A DNA stretch of 64,000 bases from Dioscorea cayenensis subsp. rotundata (taxonomy: Eukaryota; Streptophyta; Magnoliopsida; Dioscoreales; Dioscoreaceae). Shown here in pieces: positions 39,540 through 49,539 of the stretch; the stretch's first letter is position 1; the number at the start of each line of letters is the position of its first letter. A program made the position numbers and the translations under genes. The notes below the pieces were generated by a model. The model did no database searches and had not been told where the DNA came from. It was given only the letters and a program-made list of their open reading frames with translations. The stretch covers positions 372,001 through 436,000 of the forward strand of contig NC_052482.1 of the NCBI RefSeq assembly GCF_009730915.1. The letters are read 5' to 3'.

Positions 39540-39695
39540 CTAACAAGAAATATGATAATAATAACAAGATAAAGAGTAGTGTTTTCTTAATCCAAAGCCA
39601 AAGAACTCTAACAAGAGATAGAACTTCTTCTTGTGATCATGAAGTACTACTCCACTCTTCATTGTGATCAAGGTCATGTTCATGAATATTTCCAT
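39540..39695 (-). CDS. Short ORF of the TAS3 transcript
   Basis: The ORF has 51 codons, beginning MEIFMNMTLITMKSG and ending CYYYHISC. The TAG stop (39542-39540) lies 9 nt before the 5' miR390 site. It has no domain. In Arabidopsis TAS3 the ORF likewise ends just upstream of this site, where ribosomes are reported to stall against the AGO7-SGS3-bound RNA; here position matters more than peptide sequence. An upstream ATG at about 39802 in another frame reads past this start, so the exact transcription start decides which ORF is used. Confidence 0.7.
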   Translation of the reverse strand: MEIFMNMTLITMKSGVVLHDHKKKFYLLLEFFGFGLRKHYSLSCYYYHISC

Positions 39696-39889
39696 TGGAG
39701 GGAGAGAAGAAAAAGAGAGAAGTTTGGTGAAGAGAAGTTTGAGTAATGGTGAAGAGATTTAAAGGAGAAGCAAAAGAGAAAGAGACAAGAAGAAGAGAAC
39801 ATGTTGGTGAGAAGGTAGGAAGGGAATTAGCTAAGCTTATTGGAAACCATTGTTGAATGGAAACAAAATCTTTTAACTCTTTTTTTTTT

Positions 39890-41019
39890 AAAATTATTTT
39901 GATTATTTAGTGTTTGTTTTAACACTTTATTTTATTCTTCCTTATTTGATTTAAAATAAATTGAAATTATTTCATTAGTTTTAATACAAAAAAATTAAGG
40001 TTAGGATTCAGTTGGTCTGCCATGCACTAATGTTTATGTTTGAATTTATTCATATTCACAGATATTTTAAAAAAATAAAACATATATTCTATTAGTTTAT
40101 TAAAAGATAAATTAATTGGTTTAGGGTTAGGATTAGATTAGTTGGTCACCAATAAAGTTTTGATGCTTACCATCCAAAAATAAATATTTCATATATAGTT
40201 AAGATGTTCCCTGAAACATGAGAAAATTAATTAATTAGGCATTAAATTAATCATGTTGTCATTGTGAACTTTCTTTTAAGGTTTTAAAGATAAACCATTG
40301 AATTGTCTGAATGTTTGTGACAAAATAACAACAATATCATCTCCTTGTCATTTCTTTCCAATTAACTGATAAAAAGATAAGAACAGACATTTATTTTGTT
40401 TTCAGTTTAATTAGGCTTTAATTATTATCTGTCCTTTTTGTTTTCTTGTAAAATATATCATATCATAGTGTGAAATTAAGATAATTTATGTATCACATGA
40501 CTATAACATGTAGGTTTAATATATATGCTTCATTGCAGGGAAACATTGAGGATTTTTCCTGCCAACTTCTAAAAAATAAATTCTAAGTTTTTAAATATAT
40601 ATATATATATTACTTACCAAACTCCTTTGATTTTTTTTAATTGCCATTGATTCTTCATATAATTTTTTATGCTTTAAATTATGTTAATTTTTTTTATATC
40701 TTTTAATATATAAAATAATTTGCGCTACATATTAGATATAAAATAGAAAAAGTTTAGTTAATTTAATAAAATTTATATCATTAATTCCTTCACTAAATGC
40801 AATTATATATTTCTATTTAATGATATATATATATATATATATAATATTTAAATGGTGGATATCATATATGGTTCCACAAAGTATGGACACAGACACACAC
40901 ACATCAATACCAATTGATCAGTGAGAAGAGGTTTTGTTTTGGCTCATCAATTAGTGCAAAACATAATTAAGTTTATCTTTTGATAATTAATTTCACAATT
41001 TAGATCAGAAAAAAACACA

Positions 41020-41057
<38 letters not shown>

Positions 41058-41395
41058 CTCCAACTTTGATTTCCTAACTGTTCTCTGGTTGAAAACAAAG
41101 TAAAATTTTAATCTTTCTAGTGATTATTCTTATTATTATTTAATATATATATATATATATATATATGCTGCATAGTTGATCCTATTGGGAACTCACTTTG
41201 TCCACATTTGAAGAACAAAGCTATACATATATATATATATATGCAAGACTTCATATCTACCATGCATGCATGCATGCGGATAATTAAGAAGTTTTCATAG
41301 TAATTAGAGCTTCATTAAAATAAAAGAGAGGCAGAAAGCCAGTGTAACCCTGGCTTACATCTTATTAATTACTACATAATTAAAGGGTAATTAAT
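39890..41395. other. Spacer between TAS3 and metallothionein genes
   Basis: The stretch is AT-rich with (TA)n runs near 40829-40851, 41023-41054 and 41144-41166. A CATGCATGCATGCATG tract lies at 41262-41277. The left 300 bases are the likely TAS3 promoter. The right 130 bases include the 3' UTR of the metallothionein gene. No other gene was seen. Confidence 0.5.
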
Positions 41396-41401
41396 ATATG
41401 A

Positions 41402-41712
41402 TCACTTGCCGCAGTTGCAACCAGCACAAGTGCAATTAGCAGCACACTTGCACCCATCATTCTCAGCAGCAGTTGCCATTTCCACAACCTCAACAACCTC
41501 CCTCTCCTCAACAATCACCATCCCATATGAGTTCCCCTTCTTCCTGCATTCCATTAATCCAAAAACACCATTTCATATACATAATTAAGCATAAACATAA
41601 ACATAAACATATAAATTAATATATATATATATAAATCTAGTTTTAAGTACACAAGAACTACTTACACACACTGGTTCTTGTCAGCACAGTCACAGTTGCC
41701 ACAGCTAGACAT
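41402..41712 (-). CDS. MT3: Metallothionein-like protein type 3
   Basis: This is a small cysteine-rich protein for Cu/Zn binding and redox protection, often very highly expressed in fruit, leaf and stressed tissue. Two exons (41712-41666, 41543-41402) give 62 residues. The N-terminal domain has four cysteines in SSCGNCDCADKNQCV, the class-defining type 3 pattern. The linker is about 30 residues (KKGNSYGMVIVEE onward). The C-terminal domain has six cysteines as three CxC pairs in CKCAANCTCAGCNCGK. The intron sits just after the first domain, as in other plant MT3 genes. The gene is too small and split to show as a single ORF. A TATA box lies at 41800-41806. Confidence 0.93.
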
Positions 41713-41799
41713 GTTTATAATGATGTTGTGGAGAAGAAGAAAGAGTTAATAGATTGAATGGCTTGTGTTGTGTGATGAAGAGAGCTAGTGTGGGTTGAT

Positions 41800-41806
41800 A
41801 TTTATA
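41800..41806 (-). promoter_or_regulatory. TATA box, metallothionein gene
   Basis: The minus strand reads CCTCTATAAATATC. TATAAAT is about 90 bases upstream of the ATG, giving a leader of roughly 60 bases. Confidence 0.65.
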
Positions 41807-41998
41807 GAGGGAATTCATCATTCATGGAGGTTTTCTTCTTCTTTATTTTAATGGGCACACAACTCTATGAACCATCCAAAAAGAATCTTTTTAATGGTGA
41901 GTTGATAAGATTGGTTAGATTAATATGCTTAAGATATATATTCACCACTCATGTCTTGTCTTTGTTGTATATATGTAGCTTTTTATTGCAGTCCAAAA

Positions 41999-42330
41999 GA
42001 ATTTTTTTTAGGGACTTGTATTGTTAATGTAATTAGTAGAGTACTCTTTCCTGTGCATTGTTTGTATTTTATGGTGGAAGTCTTAATTGTTAATTTGATG
42101 TTAATATTTAAGTATGTGTTAATAATTAGTGATTATTTCTATTTTTTTTTAGAGAATTTTTGTAGGGACATATATATATATATATATATGCTTGCTGAAA
42201 TATTTGTAAGTACAGTACTCTTTCCCGTGCATTGTTTGTTTGTTTTTATAGGAATTTCTTGCTGTTGATTTTTGGGTTAATTAACATAATTAACATCTAA
42301 GTATGTGTGATTAGTGGTTTTTTTAAAAAA
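41999..42330. repeat. Direct duplication of about 174 bp upstream of the metallothionein gene
   Basis: GTACTCTTTCCTGTGCATTG at 42041 returns with one change (CCGTGCATTG) at 42215. The flanking phrases GTAGGGAC, TTAAGTATGTGTTA and ATTAGTG also recur in the same order. The two copies differ by substitutions, small indels and a (TA)n. Confidence 0.75.
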
Positions 42331-43218
42331 GAAAAAAAAAACATGATTTATAAAGTGAAAGAGAGAATCAATTGCTTGTAAATAGGACAAGAAAAAAGAA
42401 AAGCATCATGGCCACCCTTCAAAAGGGAGATCACTAGTGCTCTTTTGTGTTGATGCTTAATTTTTTTTATAGAGTTGTCATGCATATATTGACCAAGAAT
42501 GTGACACATATCGAGAATAATCTTGTTATTTTAGAGTGTTTTAATTAATCTTCTAACATATTCTAAAAATTCTAAATAATTTTTTTTACATTGTGAATGA
42601 TTAATAATAGAAGAATAGATCTAGTGATATATTTTTTTGACTGTTTATCTTTATATATGTAAGATGATTAAAAATAAAATTATATACATAGTATATGAAG
42701 AGCTATTCAATGATTAATTAATTTATTTAATACATAAAACACAACTTTAGTCTTTAATAAGAAAAGTTTGGTTGTTCCTAAATAAATTGTCAATTCAAGA
42801 AAATAATTGTTAAGGACATTTCTTGTTCTCAAGAAGATCAACCAAATCCTCTCTTTTTCTAAGCTAACAGTTGGAAATAATTCTTTGCTTAAAAACATGG
42901 CTTTCCATATTTTCTCAAAATTATCTTAATTTTATTATCAACTTAACTAAAATCATACTCAAAGCAAGATAATAGTATTTTATTATCATACAAATTAATT
43001 ATCACTGCCCATGTTTTTTTTTATTGTTGTATAAAACAAAAAAGAATAATTACCCCCTTAATCCAAACAGGAAAAGGAAAGAAGGACATTAAAATTAATA
43101 ATTATTAAAATAACATAATTTTATAAGATCATGCAATTCAAAATATAAAAGCATTACATAGTAACACAAACACATACAACAACAACATGATCAACAAGAA
43201 CTTCATCATGTCCTTGTG

Positions 43219-43253
<35 letters not shown>

Positions 43254-43300
43254 TAATTTTCTTCATGCATGCATCAGGATTAATATTTAAGATTAGTACT
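42331..43300. other. Spacer between metallothionein and DUF538 genes
   Basis: The stretch is AT-rich non-coding DNA. The right end (from about 43130) is probably the 3' UTR side of the DUF538 gene, with a (TA)n at 43221-43250. A 63-codon antisense ORF at 42707-42898 has no recognisable feature. Confidence 0.5.
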
Positions 43301-43302
43301 AA

Positions 43303-43779
43303 TTAATTACTAATTGGTGGCTGTTGTTGTTCTTGTTCTTTCTTGTTCAAATCCTCCTGAAGCTCAAATGCAGAAGCAGGAAAGGTCCTAAAAAGTCCTG
43401 CAGAGGTCTTACAAACAAGCTTCTCATTGTGAGGTTCATCCAAAGAGATCTCATTCAAAGTGACCCAAAGAAGCAGCTCTTTAGTCTTAACACCAGTGAG
43501 CTTCTTGATCTTGCCTTTCTCCACAAAAGCAGTGATCTCTGGTGCATAAGACACCAACTTGCCAATCTTTTCAAAGCAATGCTCTATCTTCTTCTTTTGT
43601 TTCAGCCAAACAAACCCTGTTTCTTCTACATACCCACACTCTATTATGTCCTTCAATGGAAGCAGTCCTCTTGGCAGTCCTACTTCTTGTAACAAAAACT
43701 TGGACTTTTCTTGGCACTTCTCATCTCCATAGTAGTACTCTGCCTTTGCTTTCAGCTCTTCTGTGATCATGCCACTCAT
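43303..43779 (-). CDS. DUF538 family protein
   Basis: A single exon encodes 158 residues, typical for the small, plant-specific DUF538 group. The family is a beta-barrel with reported lipid-transfer-like (BPI-like) fold similarity and stress-linked expression; its biochemical role is not settled. Recognisable features are the start MITEELKAKAEYYYGDE, then LLQEVGLPRGLLPLKDIIECG, GFVWLKQKK, and the LLLWVTLNEI strand with GLFRTFPASAF near the end. Unlike secreted DUF538 members there is no signal peptide, matching the cytosolic subgroup. The C-terminus is Gln/Glu-rich. A TATATATATAAACC box lies about 60 bases upstream. Confidence 0.9.
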   Translation of the reverse strand: MSGMITEELKAKAEYYYGDEKCQEKSKFLLQEVGLPRGLLPLKDIIECGYVEETGFVWLKQKKKIEHCFEKIGKLVSYAPEITAFVEKGKIKKLTGVKTKELLLWVTLNEISLDEPHNEKLVCKTSAGLFRTFPASAFELQEDLNKKEQEQQQPPISN

Positions 43780-43837
43780 CTTTTTCTTATGATCAGTATC
43801 TTTTAGCTATATCTCATACTTTGCAGCACTTGAAGGG

Positions 43838-43849
43838 TTTATATATATA
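43838..43849 (-). promoter_or_regulatory. Candidate TATA box, DUF538 gene
   Basis: The minus strand reads CTATATATATAAACC, ending about 60 bases before the ATG. Confidence 0.55.
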
Positions 43850-44777
43850 GCAAAGTCATTCATAAATGGCTTTAAAATATTCTTGTTGAATTGAATATAC
43901 ATGGCCTGCCAACCAAACCCTTAATTAATTAATGACCTTCACTTGTTTTCTGCATGCATGATCTTCATTATGGACATATCAATGTGTATTTTATGTTAAT
44001 ATCTAGGTGAAAATAAACACATTGCATGTATCACACTGTATAATTTTGAAAATAATATATAACCAAAAATGAACATTTAAAGACTTTAACTCTGTCTGTT
44101 GTATATACATATATGCTTTTATGTGAAAAAACTCAAAAAGGATGATGAGTTGAGTTAGTGTTAAAGATCATGTCATGTTCACTGAATGGGCTTTTCACTT
44201 GTTGTTCTTTAATTTGATAGTTTTTCACAAGAAAGAGAAAGAAAAAGTTATAAAGAGTAGTTGGTGAGATGTCAACCAAACTCTATTAATGTAATCTCTT
44301 TCACTAGTTTGAATATTGGCCCTATTGAATGGTGTCATTTGCATTGCACCCACTGGCATATATTTACTACTTATTTATGGGATTTTAAAGTTCTTGTCTT
44401 TTGCCCAACTAACAAGCAATGTTCATACATTTCAAACAAGAAACAAGAAAAAAATAAACAAGACAATGTTGCTACTATATTCTACAAAAATCAACCAATT
44501 AATGATCATTTTTCTTCTACCAACTTAGGATATAAAATGTTGACAAAATATGCCAACATATTTTTCACTTTATTTTTGCTTGAGAATTATGTGTATAAAT
44601 ATATATACACGCTTGATGATACTACAACAAGAGAGCTAGATTGAGAATTATTGTAAGAAAATGACAGTTAATTTGGTTTTGTAAAATGTATTTAATACGC
44701 CCTTTTTATTTATCCATTTTAACTAAATTATATGTATTAAAAAATTTGGTTGTAATCTAATATTTATAAAAATTATA
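43850..44777. other. Upstream region of DUF538 gene and start of the MITE cluster
   Basis: The stretch is non-coding AT-rich DNA. ORFs of 127 and 70 codons at 44261-44644 overlap in two frames and lack any recognisable domain. From 44694 an isolated Stowaway-like arm (GCCCTTTTTATTTATCC, TTTTAACTAAATTA) without a partner end suggests a truncated MITE. Confidence 0.45.
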
Positions 44778-44878
44778 CTCTCTTCTTTTTTACTTGTCCA
44801 TTTTAACTAAATTCACATAGATTAAGAAAACCAGTTAAAGTTAGTTGGTAATCTAAAATTTATAAAAAAAAAATTGAA

Positions 44879-45203
44879 CTTCATCCGTTCATTTTTACTT
44901 GTCAGATTTAACTAATTCACACTGATTAAAAAAAAATGCTTGAAATTAGTTGATTACCTATATTTTATGAAAAATTCCATTACTACTTTCCAAAACTACC
45001 CATATCTAAAACCCCACTAAGTGGAGTATATGATTTAATACTTAATTGATTGTAATTTATCGAAAATTGTACAAGTACATTAAATTAAAAGGTAAATTTA
45101 GAAGAAAAAAATTATTTAATGCGACACAAAATTTCTAATGTGACAAGTAAAAAGGAACAAAGAAGAACTTCAAAACGTGACAAGTAAAAAAAATCGGAGG
45201 GAG
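44879..45203. mobile_element. Stowaway MITE, family A (nested copy 1)
   Basis: It runs from CTTCATCCGTTCATTTTTAC to a TCGGAGGGAG end with TA following. Internal phrases CTAATTCACACTGATTAA, AAAACCCCACTAAGTGGAG and AATGTGACAAGTAAAAAGGA are shared with other family A copies at 45577, 47830 and 48999. Confidence 0.7.
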
Positions 45204-45263
45204 TATTAACTTTCTAAAATACTCTTATTTAAAATATGATTTAATAAAGTGTGTAGTTTAATA

Positions 45264-45534
45264 CTCCCTCCGTTTTTTTTATCTGTCATAAACCAATGTT
45301 CTTTTTTATCTGTCATTTTCTAACATAAAAAAGTATTTATTTTTTTTTCCAAAATTACCCTAACATTCTATTCAATTCTCTTCTTGGAATTAAATATGAG
45401 AGAGAAATGTGAAAATATAAATTAGGAGTACTTTTGGAAAGATAACAAACTTTTTATAAAAATTTATAAAATAACTAAATTTATTGGTATGTGAGATTCG
45501 GTTAACCACGATAGATAAAAAGGAACGGAGGGAG
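45264..45534. mobile_element. Stowaway MITE, family B (nested copy)
   Basis: It has perfect CTCCCTCCG / CGGAGGGAG termini with TA on both sides (45262-45263, 45535-45536). Its interior phrases (TCCAAAATTACCC, ATTCAATTCTCTTCT, TATGTGAGATTCGGTTA) define family B, which also occurs at 46060 and 54415. Confidence 0.85.
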
Positions 45535-45576
45535 TATGATTTTATTGAAAGTTGTAGAAGTACATTGAATTGAATA

Positions 45577-45885
45577 CTCTCTCTGTTCTTTTTTATTTGT
45601 CATATTTACCTAATTCACTTTGATTAAGAAAAGTTAGTTAGTTACCTATAAATATAAAAAATTCCATTACTTTTCAAAATTATCCCTATTTAAGACTCAA
45701 CTAAATGGAGTATATGATTTAATGCTTAATTGATTGTGATTTATTGAACATTGTATAAGTACATTAAATCAAATGGTAAATTTGAAAAAAATACTATTTA
45801 ATACTGCACAAAATTTCTAATATAACAAGTAAAAAGGAACAAAAAAGATCTAAAAAACATGACAAATAAAAAGGAACAGAAGGAG
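45577..45885. mobile_element. Stowaway MITE, family A (nested copy 2)
   Basis: CTCTCTCTGTTC and GAACAGAAGGAG termini are flanked by TA (45575-45576, 45886-45887). The interior is clearly the same family as the 47830 copy. Confidence 0.8.
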
Positions 45886-46059
45886 TATTCAACTACACAT
45901 TTTTCTAAAGCATATTTTAAACAGAGGTAATTTTGAAAAATTAATGTAATTATTATAAATTTTACATTACCAACTAATTTTAACTAACCTTCTTAATTTG
46001 TGTAATTTAGTTAAGTGGACAAGTTAAAAGAACGAAAGGGAGTATAATTTAATAAAATA

Positions 46060-46268
46060 CTCCCTCCGTTCCTTTTTATCTGTCATTTTTGAACATCAAG
46101 AAGCATTTATTATTTTTTTTTTCCAAAATTACCCAACTCGCTATTCAATTCTCTTCTATGGGTAATTTTGAAAAGATAACTAATTTTTTATTAAATTATA
46201 TGAAATAACTAATTTTCTTAGTATGTGAGATTCGGTTATTCATGACAGATAAAAAAAAACGGATGGAG
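46060..46268. mobile_element. Stowaway MITE, family B
   Basis: CTCCCTCCGTTCC and its reverse partner ACGGATGGAG are bounded by TA (46058-46059, 46269-46270). The element is about 60 bp shorter than the 45264 copy through an internal gap. Confidence 0.85.
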
Positions 46269-46270
46269 TA

Positions 46271-47829
46271 TGTAATTGAATATAATTTATGACATTGAAT
46301 ATAAATAGTATGAAAAATAATATTTAATGCTGGCTTCATAAATTTTATGGACAAATAAAAAAACTAAAGAGGGGCAAGTAAAAAGGACCAGAGATATTAT
46401 ATGTTATCCATGCTTTTAAGAAGATTAATTGATCTTGCATGGCCATTAATTGTGATGTTAATTAATTAAGACAACTTTCATGCATAACGCATTCAACCAC
46501 TAGCTAGGGTCCTGCTTGCTTCTTGTGAATCTCTCACCAACCTTATTTATTGTTGTTTATCAGTGACCAATAAATTATAAATGAGACACATTTCTTTGAA
46601 GATGAAAGAATCAAATTGATTAAGATATTGAACTTAATGGGAGATTAAGACATGGTTGAAAGTTAAGCTTAGATAAAAAGGTTAGTGAGAGATTCACATT
46701 GAGTTTTCATGCAGTTGATTGACGTGTTTACTTAAGTATGTATAACAACCGTTCTCTGTGCACTATTTATAAGTACAGTAAAAAGTGAGATGCACAGTAT
46801 TTTAATCTAAACCAAAACTAAACCCAAATTAAACTAAACCCATCCCTAAACCAAAATTTCGTCTCACTGTTGCGCAATTAAAGTTACTGTGCTTCCCTGC
46901 GGACGTTCTACGAACGTCCCAGATGATGTTTACCATATATATATATATATATGTTAGCTTCTTTATCCTATGCAACTTGGTTACAAGCTTGCATGTGAGG
47001 CATCTTCATGCCATTAAATTTGTCCATTGAGAACTTCGAACTAGTGGTTGTATAGGGACAATGAACATGGTTACCCTTTCCCTTTTTTTATCTTACTTTT
47101 TTTTTTCAAAAAAATTACGTATATATATATATATATAATACACAAACACAAGCAAGTTACGATAAAATGATCTTTTATGAAATTTAGGTTTAATTTCTTT
47201 GGGGGTTCATTAATCATAATATCTTTCCCTGAAACTAATGTAGTTGAAGGTTAAGCTAGCTAGCTTGTCAAGAAATTGCATTAAATTAGATTGCAATTTA
47301 GAGATGGAGGACCATATTGTAGTTAACAATTAGATCTGGTTTAATTAATTGTTAATGAGATATTACAGAAAACAATCTCAGAAAATCCATACTACCATAC
47401 CTATTCAATAAAAATAAAGACTCTTAACTCTTGGGATGTAACAATTAACGGTATAATTAATAATTTCATTTCATTATATTGTTAGTTGATTGTAAAGATA
47501 GGCCGACATTTATTTGATCTGGCTCATTAGCTTTTATTTCTTGTCACATCAATTAATTAATAATATATTTGTCTATATATCTACACAATACATTATAAAA
47601 CATGATCCAATAAAGCAATTTTACTATATTAATATTCATACGAGTGATTAAAAAATAAAAGTTACATCGATGAACCATATTATATTACACTTGACTCAAC
47701 ATTTATATTATGATTATGTTGATGAGGTATTAATTAATAATGATACATATTATTTTTTAAAATATAATTAAGATATCAAATACAAATATTTTAATAATTA
47801 GTAATTAGTGTAACTAAAAAAAACACCTA
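46271..47829. other. AT-rich intergenic DNA
   Basis: No gene was seen. A perfect palindrome, GGACGTTC-TAC-GAACGTCC, lies at 46901-46919 in a short GC-richer patch (about 46740-46925) with repeated ACTGTGC/GCACAGTA phrases, perhaps the relic of another TIR element. (TA)n tracts lie near 46938 and 47120. Confidence 0.45.
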
Positions 47830-48147
47830 CTCCCTCCGTTCCTTTTTAGTTGTCACATCTAACTAATTCACACCGATTAAGAAAAATTGGTTAAAATTTA
47901 TTGATTATCTATATTTTATAAAAAAAAATTATTACTTTCTAAAACTACCCCTATTTAAAACCCCACTAGTGAAGAATATAATTTAATGCTTAGTTGATTT
48001 TGATTTATTGAAAATTATATAAGTACATTAAATAAAATGGTAAATTTGAAAAAAAAATTATTAAATGCTGCACAAAGTTTCTAATGTGACAAGTAAAAAA
48101 GAACAGAAAAGAGCTCCAAAATATGACAACTTTAAAATAACAAAGGA

Positions 48148-48148
<1 letters not shown>
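47830..48148. mobile_element. Stowaway MITE, family A
   Basis: The element begins CTCCCTCCGTTCCTTTTTAG and ends CAAAGGAG. TA at 47828-47829 and a (TA)n starting directly at the right end give the expected target site. Family A phrases are all present. Confidence 0.85.
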
Positions 48149-48185
<37 letters not shown>

Positions 48186-48387
48186 ATGAATGAATTTGAA
48201 CTTTATTCCTTAAAATCATTAAACCTAAAAATTTAGTTAGATCTCAAACATTAATATATGACTAGGTTAACAATAATTAAATTAAGTTTTTACGAATAAC
48301 TAGGTTGAGATGGCAAGAATTAATGTTGCGTGGCTGTCTATCACTCACAATTAATGTGAGAAACTAAGGACACGCATGCATCTAAAA

Positions 48388-48436
<49 letters not shown>

Positions 48437-48998
48437 AAACACCAATTGTAGAAGTTCTGTAGTTGAGCACAGTAAATATGAAATTATAATTAATATTAAT
48501 TAGAGTTTAATTAGATTAATTAGTTTTAGTTTTGATTTTTTTAGTTACTGTACGATTGAGATTTTTAGAAGATAGATGCTCTATATATATATAATATTCA
48601 TATTGATAATTAATGAATAAATAAATATATAAATATGAATAAAGGTGCAATTAAGGATGATAGTTATGGATCGGGGAAAAATAGAATATGAAAGTGATAG
48701 GATCTTTTGTTTTTGTTTTGTTTTTGTTTTTTTTTTTTATTTATTGATAGCTATAAAATAATTAAATTTTTTGGACATCCCCAACCACCCCATTTATAAA
48801 GATTCTACTATTCGTAGATTCAAAGTTTTCAAAATCTTTAATCTTAATTACATAAATTTAATTTATGATTTAAATTGCTGTATTGCATGAATTTTAAATT
48901 TCAATTGATTTTTTTTCATTTTAAATTTTCAAAAAAAAAAACAAAAGAGCCAAATACACCGGCCATAGACTTATAACATATTTCTCAATATATATATA
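48149..48998. other. AT-rich spacer between two MITEs
   Basis: (TA)n lies at 48149-48178 and 48391-48432. The rest is low-complexity sequence with no coding or RNA feature recognised. Confidence 0.5.
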
Positions 48999-49312
48999 CT
49001 CTCTCTGTTTCTTTTTAGTTAAGTTTTGGAGCTCTTTTATGTTTATTTTTACTTTTCATATTAAAAATTTTATGCAGTATTAAATAATGTTTTCTAAATT
49101 TACCGTTTAATTTAATATATTTGTACAATTTTCAATAAATCACAATCAACTAAATATTAAATCATATACTCTACTATTGAAATTTTAAATAGGGCCAGAT
49201 TTGAAAATTAATTGAATTTTTTATAAAATATAGGTAATCAACTAACTTTAACCAACTTTTTTTAATCGTTATGAATTAGGTAAATGTGACAACTAAAAAA
49301 TAACGGAAGGAG
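48999..49312. mobile_element. Stowaway MITE, family A, inverted
   Basis: CTCTCTCTGTTTCTTTTTAG begins the element and AACGGAAGGAG closes it, with TA outside (48997-48998, 49313-49314). The interior is the reverse complement of the other family A copies, and it ends about 780 bases before the LACS start codon. Confidence 0.8.
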
Positions 49313-49539
49313 TATATAAGACAAAATGCACATTAACCTCGTAAAAAAATAATATATATCTAAATATTAGTATTATTAAAAAAAAATTTAGTGATGTTTT
49401 TTAATATATAAAGATTTGTTTAAATGACATAAATTTTTGAGTTGGAATGGCTTTATAAAAAATAATTAAAAAAAAAAAGTTTAGGTAACTGTTTAACTGA
49501 ATTTGCCGCCAAAAAAAAAAAAAAAAAGCCTCTCTTTTT

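Larger units (their letters stand above)
39326..39695 (-). ncRNA. TAS3: TAS3 trans-acting siRNA precursor (core)
   Basis: The minus-strand transcript carries, in order, a 51-codon ORF, a 5' miR390 site (39530-39510), one tasiR-ARF (39462-39442) and a 3' miR390 site (39346-39326). This is the full architecture of TAS3. TAS3 RNA is bound by AGO7-miR390, cut at the 3' site, converted to dsRNA by RDR6/SGS3 and diced by DCL4 into 21-nt siRNAs. Its tasiR-ARF silences ARF2/3/4 auxin-response factors in leaf polarity and phase change. Only one tasiR-ARF is present, as in the short TAS3 type. The true transcript must extend on both sides. A pyrimidine-rich leader (minus strand, about 39830-39700) fits a 5' UTR, and the 3' end is probably near 39150-39250. 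The name rests on direct comparison with remembered miR390 and tasiR-ARF sequences. Confidence 0.93.
44778..46042. mobile_element. Stowaway-like MITE, split by three nested MITEs
   Basis: The left arm CTCTCTTCTTTTTTACTTGTCC continues TTTTAACTAAATTCACAT and GTTAGTTGGTAATCTAAAAT. The right arm at 45965-46042, reversed, repeats the same phrases to a CTCCCTTTCG end. TA lies outside each end (44776-44777, 46043-46044). About 80 bp of both arms pair. Between the arms lie three other complete elements (44879-45203, 45264-45534, 45577-45885). It is therefore one older host element filled by later insertions. No transposase is present. Confidence 0.7.

Noticed and set aside
44261-44644. 127-codon ORF.
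   Set aside because: A second ORF overlaps in another frame, composition matches intergenic DNA, no domain and no promoter layout.
43850-49500. Possible CRISPR-like or satellite array because of repeated CTCCCTCCGTTCC.
   Set aside because: The repeats are the paired inverted ends of separate Stowaway MITEs with TA duplications, not a regular array.
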